Source: JAFDBW01 sp963723355
Lineage (GTDB): Bacteria; Desulfobacterota; Desulfuromonadia; Desulfuromonadales; BM103
Assembly: GCA_963723355.1 (NCBI GenBank)
Contig: CAVRQQ010000016.1
Coordinates: forward strand, 60,017 to 124,016
Direction of reading: 5' to 3'
DNA length: 64,000 nt
Program-made: the position numbers and the translations under genes
Shown: in pieces, positions 9,276 to 16,997 of the stretch
Position numbering within the stretch: the stretch's first letter is position 1
Layout: each line of letters starts with the position of its first letter
Notes under the pieces: generated by a model
What the model was told of the DNA's origin: nothing
Databases searched by the model: none
What the model saw: only the letters and a program-made list of their open reading frames with translations

Positions 9276-9335
9276 CCACAAAGACACCAAGACACCAAGC
9301 AGGCGATGTAAACTTCGTGTCTTTGTGCCTTAGAG
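9276..9335. repeat. Two-armed CACAAAGACACC palindrome before dapB
   Basis: Left arm CCACAAAGACACCAAGACAC; right arm TTCGTGTCTTTGTGCCT. The arms are near-perfect complements, with the left arm carrying a repeated ACACCAAG word. It is the dapA-dapB gap member of the word-palindrome group and ends 18 bases before the dapB start. Confidence 0.75.
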
Positions 9336-9352
9336 GCTCAAGGGCATTGACT

Positions 9353-10156
9353 ATGATTAAAGTTGCAGTGACCGGAGCCGCCGGCAGAATGGGCGGCCGT
9401 ATTATTACTCTGGTGAGCGAAGCCGAAGGGCTCGAAGTAACCGGCGCTGTCGAAATGGCCGGCCACCCCAGAATCGGTGAAGATGCCGGATATGTCGCCG
9501 GCTGTGGCAATCTCGGCGTAAAAATAACCGACTCCCTGGAACAGGCCATGACCGACGCCGATGTACTGATCGACTTCACCTGGCCGGAAGTAACCCTGGC
9601 GAACGCCCGGGTCTGCGCAGAACTCGGCAAGGCGATGGTGGTGGGGACCACCGGTCTCAATCCTGAACAGCGTGCAGAGATTGCCCGGGTCGCCGAAAAG
9701 GTTCCCGTGGTGTTTGCGCCGAACATGAGCGTCGGCGTCAATGTCTGTTTCAAGCTGCTCAAGGACATGGCCAGAACCCTTGGCGATGGCTTCGATGTCG
9801 AAATCGTCGAATTGCACCACAACAAGAAGAAGGATTCTCCTTCCGGGACTGCTGTACGGATGGGTGAAATCGTTGCCGACGCGCTCGATCGCAACTATCC
9901 CGAGGTTGCCAACTATCATCGTGAAGGGATGTGCGGTGAGCGCACCGTCGAGGAAATCGGTATGCAGACCGTGCGCGGCGGCGACATCGTCGGCGAGCAC
10001 ACCGTCTACTTCATCGGCATGGGTGAACGCATCGAGCTGACCCATCGCGCCATGAGTCGCGACATGTTTGCCCGCGGCGCGGTGCGGGCTGCCGGCTGGC
10101 TGGGCGGTAAAGCCGCCGGGCTGTATGATATGCAGGATGTTCTTGGCCTCAAATAA
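9353..10156 (+). CDS. dapB: 4-hydroxy-tetrahydrodipicolinate reductase DapB
   Basis: NAD(P)H-dependent reductase of the lysine/diaminopimelate pathway. 267 residues from the ATG at 9353; an in-frame upstream start would only translate the palindrome. Rossmann motif VAVTGAAGRMGG lies at residues 4-15. The catalytic and substrate region is E-L-H-H-N-K-K-K-D-S-P-S-G-T-A, with the conserved HH and KK. DVLIDFTWPE and GTTG are also present. Intact and in the usual order after dapA. Confidence 0.96.
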   Translation: MIKVAVTGAAGRMGGRIITLVSEAEGLEVTGAVEMAGHPRIGEDAGYVAGCGNLGVKITDSLEQAMTDADVLIDFTWPEVTLANARVCAELGKAMVVGTTGLNPEQRAEIARVAEKVPVVFAPNMSVGVNVCFKLLKDMARTLGDGFDVEIVELHHNKKKDSPSGTAVRMGEIVADALDRNYPEVANYHREGMCGERTVEEIGMQTVRGGDIVGEHTVYFIGMGERIELTHRAMSRDMFARGAVRAAGWLGGKAAGLYDMQDVLGLK

Positions 10157-10158
10157 AA

Positions 10159-10255
10159 CCAGTGACGCGGAACGCGGAACGCGGGACGAGGTGAAATCTT
10201 TTTTCGCGTCCCGCGTTCCGCATTCCCGCGTCCCGATCAACAATTCAATCACTGG
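10159..10255. repeat. Two-armed GCGGAACGCGGGACG palindrome before dapL
   Basis: The best-formed member of the group. GCGGAACGCGGGACG is followed, after a short loop, by its exact reverse complement CGTCCCGCGTTCCGC. Extra word copies lie outside (GCGGAAC on the left, GCGTCCCG on the right). An outer CCAGTGA/TCACTGG pair bounds the whole element at 10159 and 10249-10255. The dapL start is 15 bases beyond. Confidence 0.85.
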
Positions 10256-10269
10256 AGGCACAAAATAAG

Positions 10270-11505
10270 ATGGCAAGAATCAACGACAGTTACCTGAAAC
10301 TCCAAGCCGGCTACCTGTTCCCCGAAATCGGTCGCCGGGTGAAAGCTTTTACCGATGCCAACCCGGAGGCCAAAGTAATCCGTCTCGGCATCGGCGATGT
10401 GACCCGCCCCCTGGCTCCGGCAGTCCTCAAGGCTTTCCACGAGGGCGTGGACGACCTGGCCAGGAGTGAAACTTTTCATGGCTACGGCCCTGAACAGGGC
10501 TACGACTGGCTGTCACAGATCATTATCGACAAGTCATACAAGCCCCTCGGCGTTGACCTGAGGACCTCGGAAGTATTCATCTCCGACGGCTCCAAGTGTG
10601 ACTGCGCAAACATCCTTGACATCTTCGATCTCGGCAACAAGGTCGCCATCTGCGATCCGGTCTACCCGGTCTACAACGACACCAACGTCATGGTCGGCCG
10701 TACCGGTGCCGCCAACCAGCAAGGATACTACGAAGGCATCCACTACATGCCCTGCACCGGTGCCAACGACTTCACCCCGGCGATCCCGGAGGAAAAGGTC
10801 GACGTCATCTACCTCTGCTATCCCAATAACCCGACCGGGACAGTGGCCACCAGGGAGGTCCTGAAGCAATGGGTCGATTACGCTCGCGCCAATGATGCGG
10901 TCATTCTGTTCGACGCCGCCTACGAGGCATTCATCACCGAACCGGGCATCCCCCATTCGATTTACGAGGTAGAGGGTGCCAGGGAATGTGCCATCGAATT
11001 CCGCTCCTTCTCCAAGACCGCCGGCTTTACCGGTGTCCGCTGCGGCCTCGTGATCGTACCGGAGGAGTTAACGGGCACAACCGCCGACGGCAAGAGCTAC
11101 AGCTTCAACAAGCTCTGGAACCGTCGTCAGACCACCAAGTTCAACGGCGTCTCCTACCCGGTCCAGAAGGCTGCCGCTGCGGTTTACTCAGACGAAGGCT
11201 GGCCGCAGATCAGGGAAACGATCGACTACTACATGGCAAATGCCCGCATCATCCGGGAAGGTCTCACTGCCGCCGGGATCACTTGCTATGGTGGCGTAAA
11301 CGCACCCTACATCTGGCTCGAAACCCCGGAGGGGATGTCCAGTTGGGATTTCTTCGACAAACTGCTCAACGAGTGCCACGTGGTCGGCACACCCGGCAGC
11401 GGCTTCGGCCCCTCCGGCGAAGGTTATTTCAGACTCTCTGCCTTCGGTGACAAGAAGAATGTTGAAACAGCGGTGCAGAGAATCAGGGACAAGTGGGGGA
11501 AATGA
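10270..11505 (+). CDS. dapL: LL-diaminopimelate aminotransferase DapL
   Basis: PLP enzyme that converts tetrahydrodipicolinate straight to LL-diaminopimelate, bypassing the succinylase/acetylase routes. 411 residues, typical. It shows RLGIGDVTRPLAP, the HGYGPEQGYDWL and SDGSKCDCANI regions, YPNNPTGTVA, and the lysine in FRSFSKTAGFTGVRCG. The GGAGG ribosome-binding site lies partly in the right end of the palindrome before it. A terminator follows the stop, so it closes the operon. Confidence 0.97.
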   Translation: MARINDSYLKLQAGYLFPEIGRRVKAFTDANPEAKVIRLGIGDVTRPLAPAVLKAFHEGVDDLARSETFHGYGPEQGYDWLSQIIIDKSYKPLGVDLRTSEVFISDGSKCDCANILDIFDLGNKVAICDPVYPVYNDTNVMVGRTGAANQQGYYEGIHYMPCTGANDFTPAIPEEKVDVIYLCYPNNPTGTVATREVLKQWVDYARANDAVILFDAAYEAFITEPGIPHSIYEVEGARECAIEFRSFSKTAGFTGVRCGLVIVPEELTGTTADGKSYSFNKLWNRRQTTKFNGVSYPVQKAAAAVYSDEGWPQIRETIDYYMANARIIREGLTAAGITCYGGVNAPYIWLETPEGMSSWDFFDKLLNECHVVGTPGSGFGPSGEGYFRLSAFGDKKNVETAVQRIRDKWGK

Positions 11506-11522
11506 GCAGTTTATTCTTACTC

Positions 11523-11553
11523 AAAGGGCGGCCAGACTGGTCGCCCTTTTTTA
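11523..11553 (+). terminator. Rho-independent terminator after dapL
   Basis: AAAGGGCGGCCAG...CTGGTCGCCC followed by six T; 17 bases after the dapL stop. Marks the end of the arg/dap operon. Confidence 0.9.
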
Positions 11554-11599
11554 ATTTTTCCGGGCGACGCAGTTAACTTAAACAGGGGCCAGATGTAGC

Positions 11600-11702
11600 G
11601 TGTCTGGTCTTCAGGGCGAGACAACGGCTTCTTGTTTTCAGAGCCATTTAGGATGACAAAATGATGGCCACCTGGTCCGACCCCTGGTGGCCATTCATGT
11701 CG
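11600..11702 (+). repeat. GGCCACC-hairpin element, copy 1
   Basis: CGGCTTCTTGTTTTCAGAG, then AGGATGACAAAATGATGG, then the hairpin GGCCACCTGG / CCTGGTGGCC. It aligns through its whole length with the copy at 25535-25631. It lies between two convergent genes. Confidence 0.7.
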
Positions 11703-11743
11703 TTGGCGTTGATTGTTCCGAGTCTTGTGCCGGAAAAAACGAT

Positions 11744-12175
11744 CTACCTGCTTTCGGTAAGAGGCGTACAGGACCACCCCTCCTGACCCTTTTCTAGAAT
11801 CAGCAAACGTTCGGCGGGGATACCCTGCTGTAGCAGGTAGTCATAGGTGCGTTTAGCACCACCAGCGCCACGCGGACAGACAACCACCACGGGATCATTA
11901 TTGCCCTTGATTTGTTCGATAGTCATATCCAGCTTGGAGCGGTCAGCATCGCTTTTAACTGGGTAAGCGTAGGTCGGTGTGGCTCCCTTGATATGATGTT
12001 GAGTAAACTCTTCTTCAACCTGGATGTCGACGATATTGGTCGGCAGTTTTGCGGTCAGGCGGGTCTCAAGGTCTGCGGCACTTATATAGTTATATTTGCC
12101 GTTGCTAGCCAATGAGATACCAGGGATAATCAATATGACTAACAATAAAAAGAAACCATAACGGGATAAAGACAT
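11744..12175 (-). CDS. Exported rhodanese-domain protein
   Basis: 143 residues from the ATG at 12175, chosen because GGAGG stands 8 bases upstream and a signal peptide (MSLSRYGFFLLLVILIIPG..., likely cleaved near LAS-NG) begins there. The mature part is one rhodanese domain. Its active-site loop C-P-R-G-A-G-G follows the strand PVVVV, and a substrate-type helix KRTYDYLLQQG follows. Likely a periplasmic sulfur carrier or thiosulfate:cyanide transferase-like protein. Single gene, no operon partner. Confidence 0.82.
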   Translation of the reverse strand: MSLSRYGFFLLLVILIIPGISLASNGKYNYISAADLETRLTAKLPTNIVDIQVEEEFTQHHIKGATPTYAYPVKSDADRSKLDMTIEQIKGNNDPVVVVCPRGAGGAKRTYDYLLQQGIPAERLLILEKGQEGWSCTPLTESR

Positions 12176-12336
12176 AATGCATTCCTCCAGGAGTTTGTTT
12201 TGGAACCATTCATACCAGCTTTGGAAAATACACTTCATATAAAAAAGATGCAAATTGATAATCTCAATATCGTTGATGACCATTACCGAGACGAAAAAAG
12301 GCCGCCTGGAAACAGGGAGAGATCGCTGTCTTATTG

Positions 12337-12363
12337 AACACTATCAATCGGGCACTCGGTAGC
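12337..12363. promoter_or_regulatory. Conserved motif shared with the small-RNA loci
   Basis: TATCAATCGGGCACTCGGTAG here matches TATCAATCGGACACTCGGTAG at 38562-38582 and TATCAATCGGACACTCGATAG (complement) at 50565-50585. A weaker inverted version, GCCGAGTGTGTCAATTA, lies at 12467-12483, after a possible promoter (TTGACG, 17-base gap, TAAATT). I read it as a candidate operator; the protein is unknown. Confidence 0.45.
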
Positions 12364-12508
12364 TAAGAATCATCCAAAATGACCATTTTCAGGTCAGCAA
12401 AAGTTGCAGGCAGACCTTTTAGGACAGCCCGACTTTTGACGTTTCTGCCCATTTGTTGTAAATTGCCGAGTGTGTCAATTACTTGGTGAATGAGACTTTA
12501 GGAGGAAT

Positions 12509-12589
12509 ATGAACGATAACTACAGGCCATCCGTACAACTACGGGTCGCCTGTTTTTTATTAATGGAGATTGTTACATGGAAGATGTAA
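12509..12589 (+). CDS. Possible 26-residue leader peptide
   Basis: ATG with an ideal AGGAGG site 5 bases upstream, giving MNDNYRPSVQLRV... and ending inside the next tiny gene. The codons run straight through a terminator-like hairpin (12522-12558), which is how attenuator leader peptides are arranged. No amino acid is strongly over-represented. It could be a real microprotein, a translated leader or chance; the strong ribosome-binding site is the main support. Confidence 0.4.
   Translation: MNDNYRPSVQLRVACFLLMEIVTWKM
12522..12558 (+). terminator. Terminator/attenuator-like hairpin inside the leader frame
   Basis: ACAGGC...TCCGTA / TACGGG...GCCTGT followed by six T. It sits between the possible promoter near 12440 and the tiny membrane-protein gene at 12577. 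Confidence 0.65.
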
Positions 12590-12654
12590 TCGGCGTCATA
12601 GTTGTCCTGGTTGCACTATTTGTACTGGCTTTTTTCATTTTACGAGGGAGATAA
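12577..12654 (+). CDS. 25-residue single-span membrane microprotein
   Basis: Starts MEDVIGVIVVLV and continues as one hydrophobic helix, ending FFILRGR: acidic N-terminus, about 19 hydrophobic residues, then a basic tail that would stay in the cytoplasm. A GGAG site lies 10 bases before the ATG. Too short for homology judgement. Size, topology and ribosome-binding site resemble known single-span regulatory microproteins of other bacteria, but the role is unknown. Confidence 0.5.
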   Translation: MEDVIGVIVVLVALFVLAFFILRGR

Positions 12655-12859
12655 CCAAAAAGTGATACTCTCGATAAAATTACCCCTGAGAAGGATAGTG
12701 CGAAACTAGGGGCTCATAAATCACGACTGCCAGGAAGCTTTCAGCGCTACCGGAACACAGAGTCAGTAAGAATTTGACTATTCTGCAAATCTGAGCAATG
12801 CCAAATGATGCGAGGACAAATACTAATCTTTACTTGCTTGAATAGTTCGAGCTCGACTC
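12655..12859. other. Gap between the microprotein gene and the convergent channel gene
   Basis: About 200 bases with no gene and no clear terminator. Confidence 0.4.
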
Positions 12860-14560
12860 TCATCGGAACTCTTCGGTGAAATCCCGGCGCTGGGGTTCGC
12901 TCCCCAACATCACCAACTCACAATCCGGTTCAAGGACCATTGAGGCCGTCGCCGGGATGACTTCGCCATCGGATAGACGCAGTGCTAACACATTGAGACC
13001 AGTCCGCGCACGGATATGGCTAGACGCCAGGACCTCTCCAGCCAGACTTGCAGGCACGGGCACATAAAAAAGGTCGAACCCCTCACCCAGGATCACTGAC
13101 TCTCGATGCTGTAACAGTGACATAATCGTCTCGGCCCCAAGGGATGCGTAACTCAGCACGAAGTCAGCGCCAGCCCGGTGGATCGCTTCAATGTTACGCT
13201 CGTGAGTAATGCGGCTGATCACCCGAAGCTCCGGATTCAACCGACGGCAGTACACCGCCAGATAGATGTTCATGGCATCATCATTCGTAGTGAGCAGCAC
13301 GCTGGGGGCGTCGGCCAACCCCGCACCCATGAGCAGTTCCAGATCAGCCGCGTCGCCAATGAACAACTGGTCGGCGACACCCTCCAGAGAGCTCCTTAGA
13401 GCCTCCTCGCGTTCGATCATGTGAACGGTCACACCACGACTCCGGAGAGTTCGGGTGGTGACGCAGCCCACCTCACCACCACCGATCACGAGCACCGGGT
13501 TGAAATTGGTGTTGTAAATCACCAGATAAGTGTCGAGCGTGGTGATCTGTTCGTTGGTCCCCATCACCACCGGAAAGCTTCCGTCAGCAAGGATCGTATC
13601 TGGCGTAACCGGGACCAGGCGTCCCCGCTCCCACACTGCCACTACGTTCAGGCCGAAGGTCTCTCTAATCTGTATCTCCCGCAGAGAACGACCGGCCAGC
13701 GGGGTGTTGTGCACCGGGAACTCCGCGATCAGGAGCTTTCCCAACCGCCCAACCACGTGGCAGTGGAGATGCCCGGCGCTGACACGGTTGGCGAGATGCT
13801 CCCCTAGCCGGAGTTTGAGGGGCAGAACGTGATTACTGCCACTCAGCTCCAGCAAGTCGATGGACTGCTCGTGCTCCGCCACCGCAGCGATGGGCACTTG
13901 CGGGGAGATGTCCCGGATCGTCAGGGTTACGTTGGTGTTGGTCGTGTCGGCACAGTTGGCAACAACCATCCGGGCTTTCGTCACCTCCAATGCCTCGTAG
14001 GTGGCCCGGTTCTCTACTCCCCCGGTCACCACTGGCACGCCGTCAATGTGCAGTTGCACGGCTTTGACCGGGTCCGGTTCGATCACAAAGTGGGTGATGC
14101 CATGCAGTCGCAACCGCGCCAGCAACGACGTAGCCAGGCTGTCGAGGCAGCACAAAATGACATGGCCTTGAGTTCCGGGAGATACGGCCCTGGGCGCATG
14201 AAACCGCATTCGGGACTCCATCCACGGTGCGTAGAAAAACCGGATGAATACGAACGGCAGAACGATCAGGAGCAGCACAACGCCGGTCAGGAGAACCACG
14301 ATACTGAACAGGCGACCCAAGTCGCTGTGGAAGGTGATGTCGCCAAACCCGAGGGTGGTCATGACCGTGAGAGCCCAGTAAATTCCCGTAACCCAGGAGT
14401 GTTCCTGCCCCTCGACGTGGTACATGATCAGGTGGAAGCCGGCGGCAAAAAGCACCACGGTCACTATCAGCAAGAGAGAATAGCTTAGCAGGGCCCTGAT
14501 ATTGGGGCGAGAGCGTACCGGGAGAAGAAGAGACAACAACTGGCTGGTGAGAAACTTCAT
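12860..14560 (-). CDS. Potassium channel-like protein with two RCK (TrkA-type) domains
   Basis: 566 residues from the ATG at 14560 (AAGGA 8 bases upstream). Two membrane helices (about residues 24-45 and 80-105) flank a pore loop with the selectivity filter T-L-G-F-G-D in VMTTLGFGDITF. Two cytosolic nucleotide-binding RCK modules follow. The first (GHVILCCLDSLATSL) lacks the GxGxxG glycines. The second (NPVLVIGGGEVGCVTTRTL, about residue 345) has them, with a C-terminal TrkA_C-like part. Likely a ligand-gated inner-membrane K+ channel. Monocistronic. Confidence 0.88.
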   Translation of the reverse strand: MKFLTSQLLSLLLPVRSRPNIRALLSYSLLLIVTVVLFAAGFHLIMYHVEGQEHSWVTGIYWALTVMTTLGFGDITFHSDLGRLFSIVVLLTGVVLLLIVLPFVFIRFFYAPWMESRMRFHAPRAVSPGTQGHVILCCLDSLATSLLARLRLHGITHFVIEPDPVKAVQLHIDGVPVVTGGVENRATYEALEVTKARMVVANCADTTNTNVTLTIRDISPQVPIAAVAEHEQSIDLLELSGSNHVLPLKLRLGEHLANRVSAGHLHCHVVGRLGKLLIAEFPVHNTPLAGRSLREIQIRETFGLNVVAVWERGRLVPVTPDTILADGSFPVVMGTNEQITTLDTYLVIYNTNFNPVLVIGGGEVGCVTTRTLRSRGVTVHMIEREEALRSSLEGVADQLFIGDAADLELLMGAGLADAPSVLLTTNDDAMNIYLAVYCRRLNPELRVISRITHERNIEAIHRAGADFVLSYASLGAETIMSLLQHRESVILGEGFDLFYVPVPASLAGEVLASSHIRARTGLNVLALRLSDGEVIPATASMVLEPDCELVMLGSEPQRRDFTEEFR

Positions 14561-14789
14561 AGAGCATCCTTGCAAACATGAGTTGTTCTTGAGAAACGGA
14601 TTTATCGCTTTCGACTATGTTATATACTCAGAAAACTATATATCTGTTATTAAGCCGCCGCCTCCCGGGTCATTCTCACCACAATCTCTGGCAGGAAAAA
14701 TCCCCCAAAGGCCTACCGTAAGCTGAAGATACCATAGTTGAAACTATCGTCTGTGAAGAATTTAATGACGGCAGGGAAATGGTAGCCCG
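14561..14789. other. Gap between divergent channel and nitroreductase genes
   Basis: No gene seen. AT-rich stretches (GTTATATACTC, AACTATATATC) may hold promoters for the channel gene. Confidence 0.35.
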
Positions 14790-14858
14790 GTCGTCACATT
14801 ATGAGGAGTTTAATCTTAGTAAAAATGGCCACCTGGCAATGGGTGGTCTTTTTCTTTG
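14790..14858 (+). repeat. GGCCACC-hairpin element, short copy 2
   Basis: CGTCACATTATGAGGAG resembles the left end of the long copies, followed closely by the hairpin GGCCACCTGG...GGGTGGTC and T-rich DNA. The middle block is missing. Confidence 0.5.
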
Positions 14859-14936
14859 ATAAGCAATCGAGCATTTTCTCAAATCAGCTATATACTATGC
14901 TGAAAGAAACAGAGTCTCTTTGAAAGGAGTAAGCGT

Positions 14937-15542
14937 ATGGACACATTTGATGCCATCTATCAACGTAGAGCGATTAAACAATTTGATCCCGCTCACCGTT
15001 TTACCAAAGAGGAGGAGAGCAAGCTTTTACAGGCGACTATTCAAGCTCCCACAAGCTTCAACATCCAACACTGGAGGTTTGTCATTGTCCGAGACCCTGA
15101 CTTACGCCAAAGAATCCGCAAAGAGTATGGGAATGATCAGGCTCAAATGACTGATGCCTCTCTTCTGATAATTATGACGGCTGATGTCAAGGCGTGGACT
15201 AAGGATCCTCAACGTTATTGGAAAAATGCACCAAAAGAGGTGGCTGACCTTCTTGTTAACTGGATGGGGCCATTTCATGAAGGTCGTGATTGGTTGCAAC
15301 GAGACGAGGCTCAGAGATCAATAGGAATAGCGATGCAAACTATGATGCTTGCAGCCAAGGCTATGGGTTATGACTCGTGCCCAATGATTGGTTTCGATAT
15401 AGAAAAGGTCAGTGAGCTTATCAATCTGCCTGACGATCATGTGATGGGTGCGATGGTGGCTGTAGGTAAAAAAACAAAGGATTCTTGGCCTAAGCCAGGC
15501 CAATTACCACTTAACGAAGTGGTCATCGAAAATTCATTCTAG
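14937..15542 (+). CDS. Nitroreductase family flavoprotein
   Basis: 201 residues. The N-terminus DAIYQRRAIKQF and the QAPTSFNIQHWRF segment are the FMN-binding signature of the nitroreductase fold; MGYDSCPMIGFD and VAVGKK near the end also match. The family reduces nitro compounds, quinones or flavins with NAD(P)H as a homodimer; the substrate here is unknown. AAAGGAG precedes the ATG by 8 bases. A terminator-like element follows. No operon partner. Confidence 0.88.
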   Translation: MDTFDAIYQRRAIKQFDPAHRFTKEEESKLLQATIQAPTSFNIQHWRFVIVRDPDLRQRIRKEYGNDQAQMTDASLLIIMTADVKAWTKDPQRYWKNAPKEVADLLVNWMGPFHEGRDWLQRDEAQRSIGIAMQTMMLAAKAMGYDSCPMIGFDIEKVSELINLPDDHVMGAMVAVGKKTKDSWPKPGQLPLNEVVIENSF

Positions 15543-15571
15543 TTGTATTTCTCTAAACTATATTCAAATAA

Positions 15572-15611
15572 AGATTGGCCTCCTGGAAACGGGCGGCCTT
15601 TTCTTATTTAT
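15572..15611 (+). terminator. Terminator after nitroreductase; GGCC-hairpin type (copy 3)
   Basis: GGCCTCCTGGAAACGGGCGGCC followed by TTTTCTTATTTATCAG. The hairpin belongs to the GGCCACC series and the tail TTATTTATCAG recurs after the small-RNA terminators at 38.8 and 50.35 kb. Confidence 0.75.
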
Positions 15612-15633
15612 CAGCCATATCAGGGTTTATAGG

Positions 15634-15668
15634 ATAAAAGAGCCCCATCCTCTGATGGCTGGGGCTCA
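15634..15668 (-). terminator. Terminator for the dioxygenase gene
   Basis: On the minus strand GAGCCCCAGC...GATGGGGCTC is followed by TTTT; it lies about 45 bases past the dioxygenase stop. Confidence 0.75.
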
Positions 15669-15710
15669 AACTCCCAGTTCACCTTCCGATCACTATAGAT
15701 TTTTTCCGAG

Positions 15711-16295
15711 TCAAATATAAAAATTGAAATTGGCCATGAACCCGGTAGGTTTTTCCTTCACATCCATAATGAGATCCGGCTTTGCGGTCATATTCTCCTC
15801 AAGCTGCGGGTCCCCCCTGAAGTAGAGCTGGGTAACCAACTCGTCACCGTCGGGACTGCTGGCGATGACGTGGATATGACGGGGGCGTACCCGGGTTGGC
15901 GATAATCTGAAGTAGCCTGGAAGTATCGTTGAGAAGGAGTAACGGCCGTCCGTCGCACATTTAATCTTGCCCCGCAGCAGACCGCTTTCCAGCGCTCCAC
16001 TGGAGTAAAACTCAAGTCCATAATAGTGGCCGTTTGCGTTTGCGTGCCAGATGTCGAGGATCGCACCTCCCAGGGGCTTGCACCCGCTTGCCGAGAAAAC
16101 GCGGCCGCTTACGGTGAGAGGATGGCCATATTCCGATGCACTGTTCAGTTTGTTTATAAAGGGGGCTCCGGGTACGTAGAGCGGACCCTGAGGGTTGTCA
16201 CCCGTCGCGAAACATGAGGCAAGGTTAGGATTTGGTGAGGCTATGAGTCCCATCAGTGTTAATCCTGTCATGCGTAACAGCGAGCGGCGGTCCAT
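15711..16295 (-). CDS. Intradiol ring-cleavage dioxygenase with twin-arginine leader
   Basis: 194 residues. The N-terminus MDRRSLLRMTGLTLMGLIAS is a Tat-type signal. The body matches the protocatechuate 3,4-dioxygenase-like fold. The four Fe(III) ligands are visible: a tyrosine in ANANGHYYG (Y91 or Y92), Y128 in LPGYF, H140 and H142 in RPRHIHV. DIWHANANG matches the family's DIWQAN motif. It probably opens catechol-type rings outside the cytoplasm. The short length suits the single-chain, non-catabolic extracellular type. AAGGAGTA stands before the ATG. Confidence 0.87.
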   Translation of the reverse strand: MDRRSLLRMTGLTLMGLIASPNPNLASCFATGDNPQGPLYVPGAPFINKLNSASEYGHPLTVSGRVFSASGCKPLGGAILDIWHANANGHYYGLEFYSSGALESGLLRGKIKCATDGRYSFSTILPGYFRLSPTRVRPRHIHVIASSPDGDELVTQLYFRGDPQLEENMTAKPDLIMDVKEKPTGFMANFNFYI

Positions 16296-16676
16296 ATGTC
16301 CTACTCCTTACTTGTTGGATTCCTGGTGATACCGTTTGATACTTAAACACAGGCCCTGCAAACGACCTGACTGGCCAATCGATCGGTATTCTGTCACCGA
16401 ACAGAAATTCTAACTGACCCGTCGCCGATTTTCAAATGCGTTTACAAAGCTATATTTGCAGAAACAATTTCATTGGGTTTGCATGCCACACGGAGGCCCG
16501 TCCGCTCTGGAGGCACCATTTTTATATTGCTGGGTTAGTAAGAACTATACATTTTTGTAAGTTTGACCGTACCAAAACAATATGAGAGGATTTCTGAGTA
16601 TTTTTGAGTGTACTAGCATCTAGGTCTTCGAGGCAGTTACTTTTCACATTGATTTATAGTGCGGTTGGAGGAATAG
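16296..16676. other. Gap upstream of the dioxygenase gene
   Basis: About 380 bases without a gene, AT-rich to the right. No hairpin or repeat stands out. Confidence 0.35.
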
Positions 16677-16877
16677 ATATCTTCTCTGAACCAATATAGA
16701 ATCTTCGATAGTCATTTCCATGACGGCACTCAGGACAACCTCGACACGGAGCCGACCAATCCAATTTTCAGTGGCTCAGGTGGTTCAGAAGGGACTAAGG
16801 TACCAATCATGGACGGCTGGTGGTTGCTTTTGGCTGCACTTTTCGGGGTAGGCCTTATGCGAAGAAGGAAAGAATAG
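16677..16877 (+). pseudogene. C-terminal remnant with a surface-sorting tail
   Basis: An open frame of about 65 codons with no plausible start (a stop lies at 16674). It ends KVPIMDGWWLLLAALFGVGL, then MRRRKE. This is a tripartite C-terminal sorting signal: short VP motif with a tryptophan, hydrophobic helix, arginine cluster, as in IPTL/PEP-CTERM-type proteins handled by exosortase or rhomboid-type systems. A serine/glycine-rich linker precedes it. It looks like the surviving tail of a larger surface protein. Confidence 0.6.
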
Positions 16878-16884
16878 AAAGCAA

Positions 16885-16918
16885 AAAATGGCTCCGCGGC
16901 AACTGTGAGCCCTTTCTT
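16885..16918 (+). terminator. Terminator after the sorting-tail remnant
   Basis: GGCTCCGCGG...GTGAGCC then CTTTCTTATTTGTCA; the tail resembles those of the other accessory-region hairpins. Confidence 0.65.
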
Positions 16919-16997
16919 ATTTGTCACCACAAACTGTATTTCAGATAAGTTGAATGGTGGCTTCCAAATATAGCTTTCATTACAGGGAATCTTGCCG

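Noticed and set aside
9317..9352. An upstream start for dapB
   Set aside because: The extra 12 codons translate the palindrome; the ATG at 9353 begins the Rossmann strand as in the family.
2197..10255. A CRISPR array reading of the word repeats
   Set aside because: Words are short, adjoining and palindromic between arms; there are no unique spacers and no cas genes.
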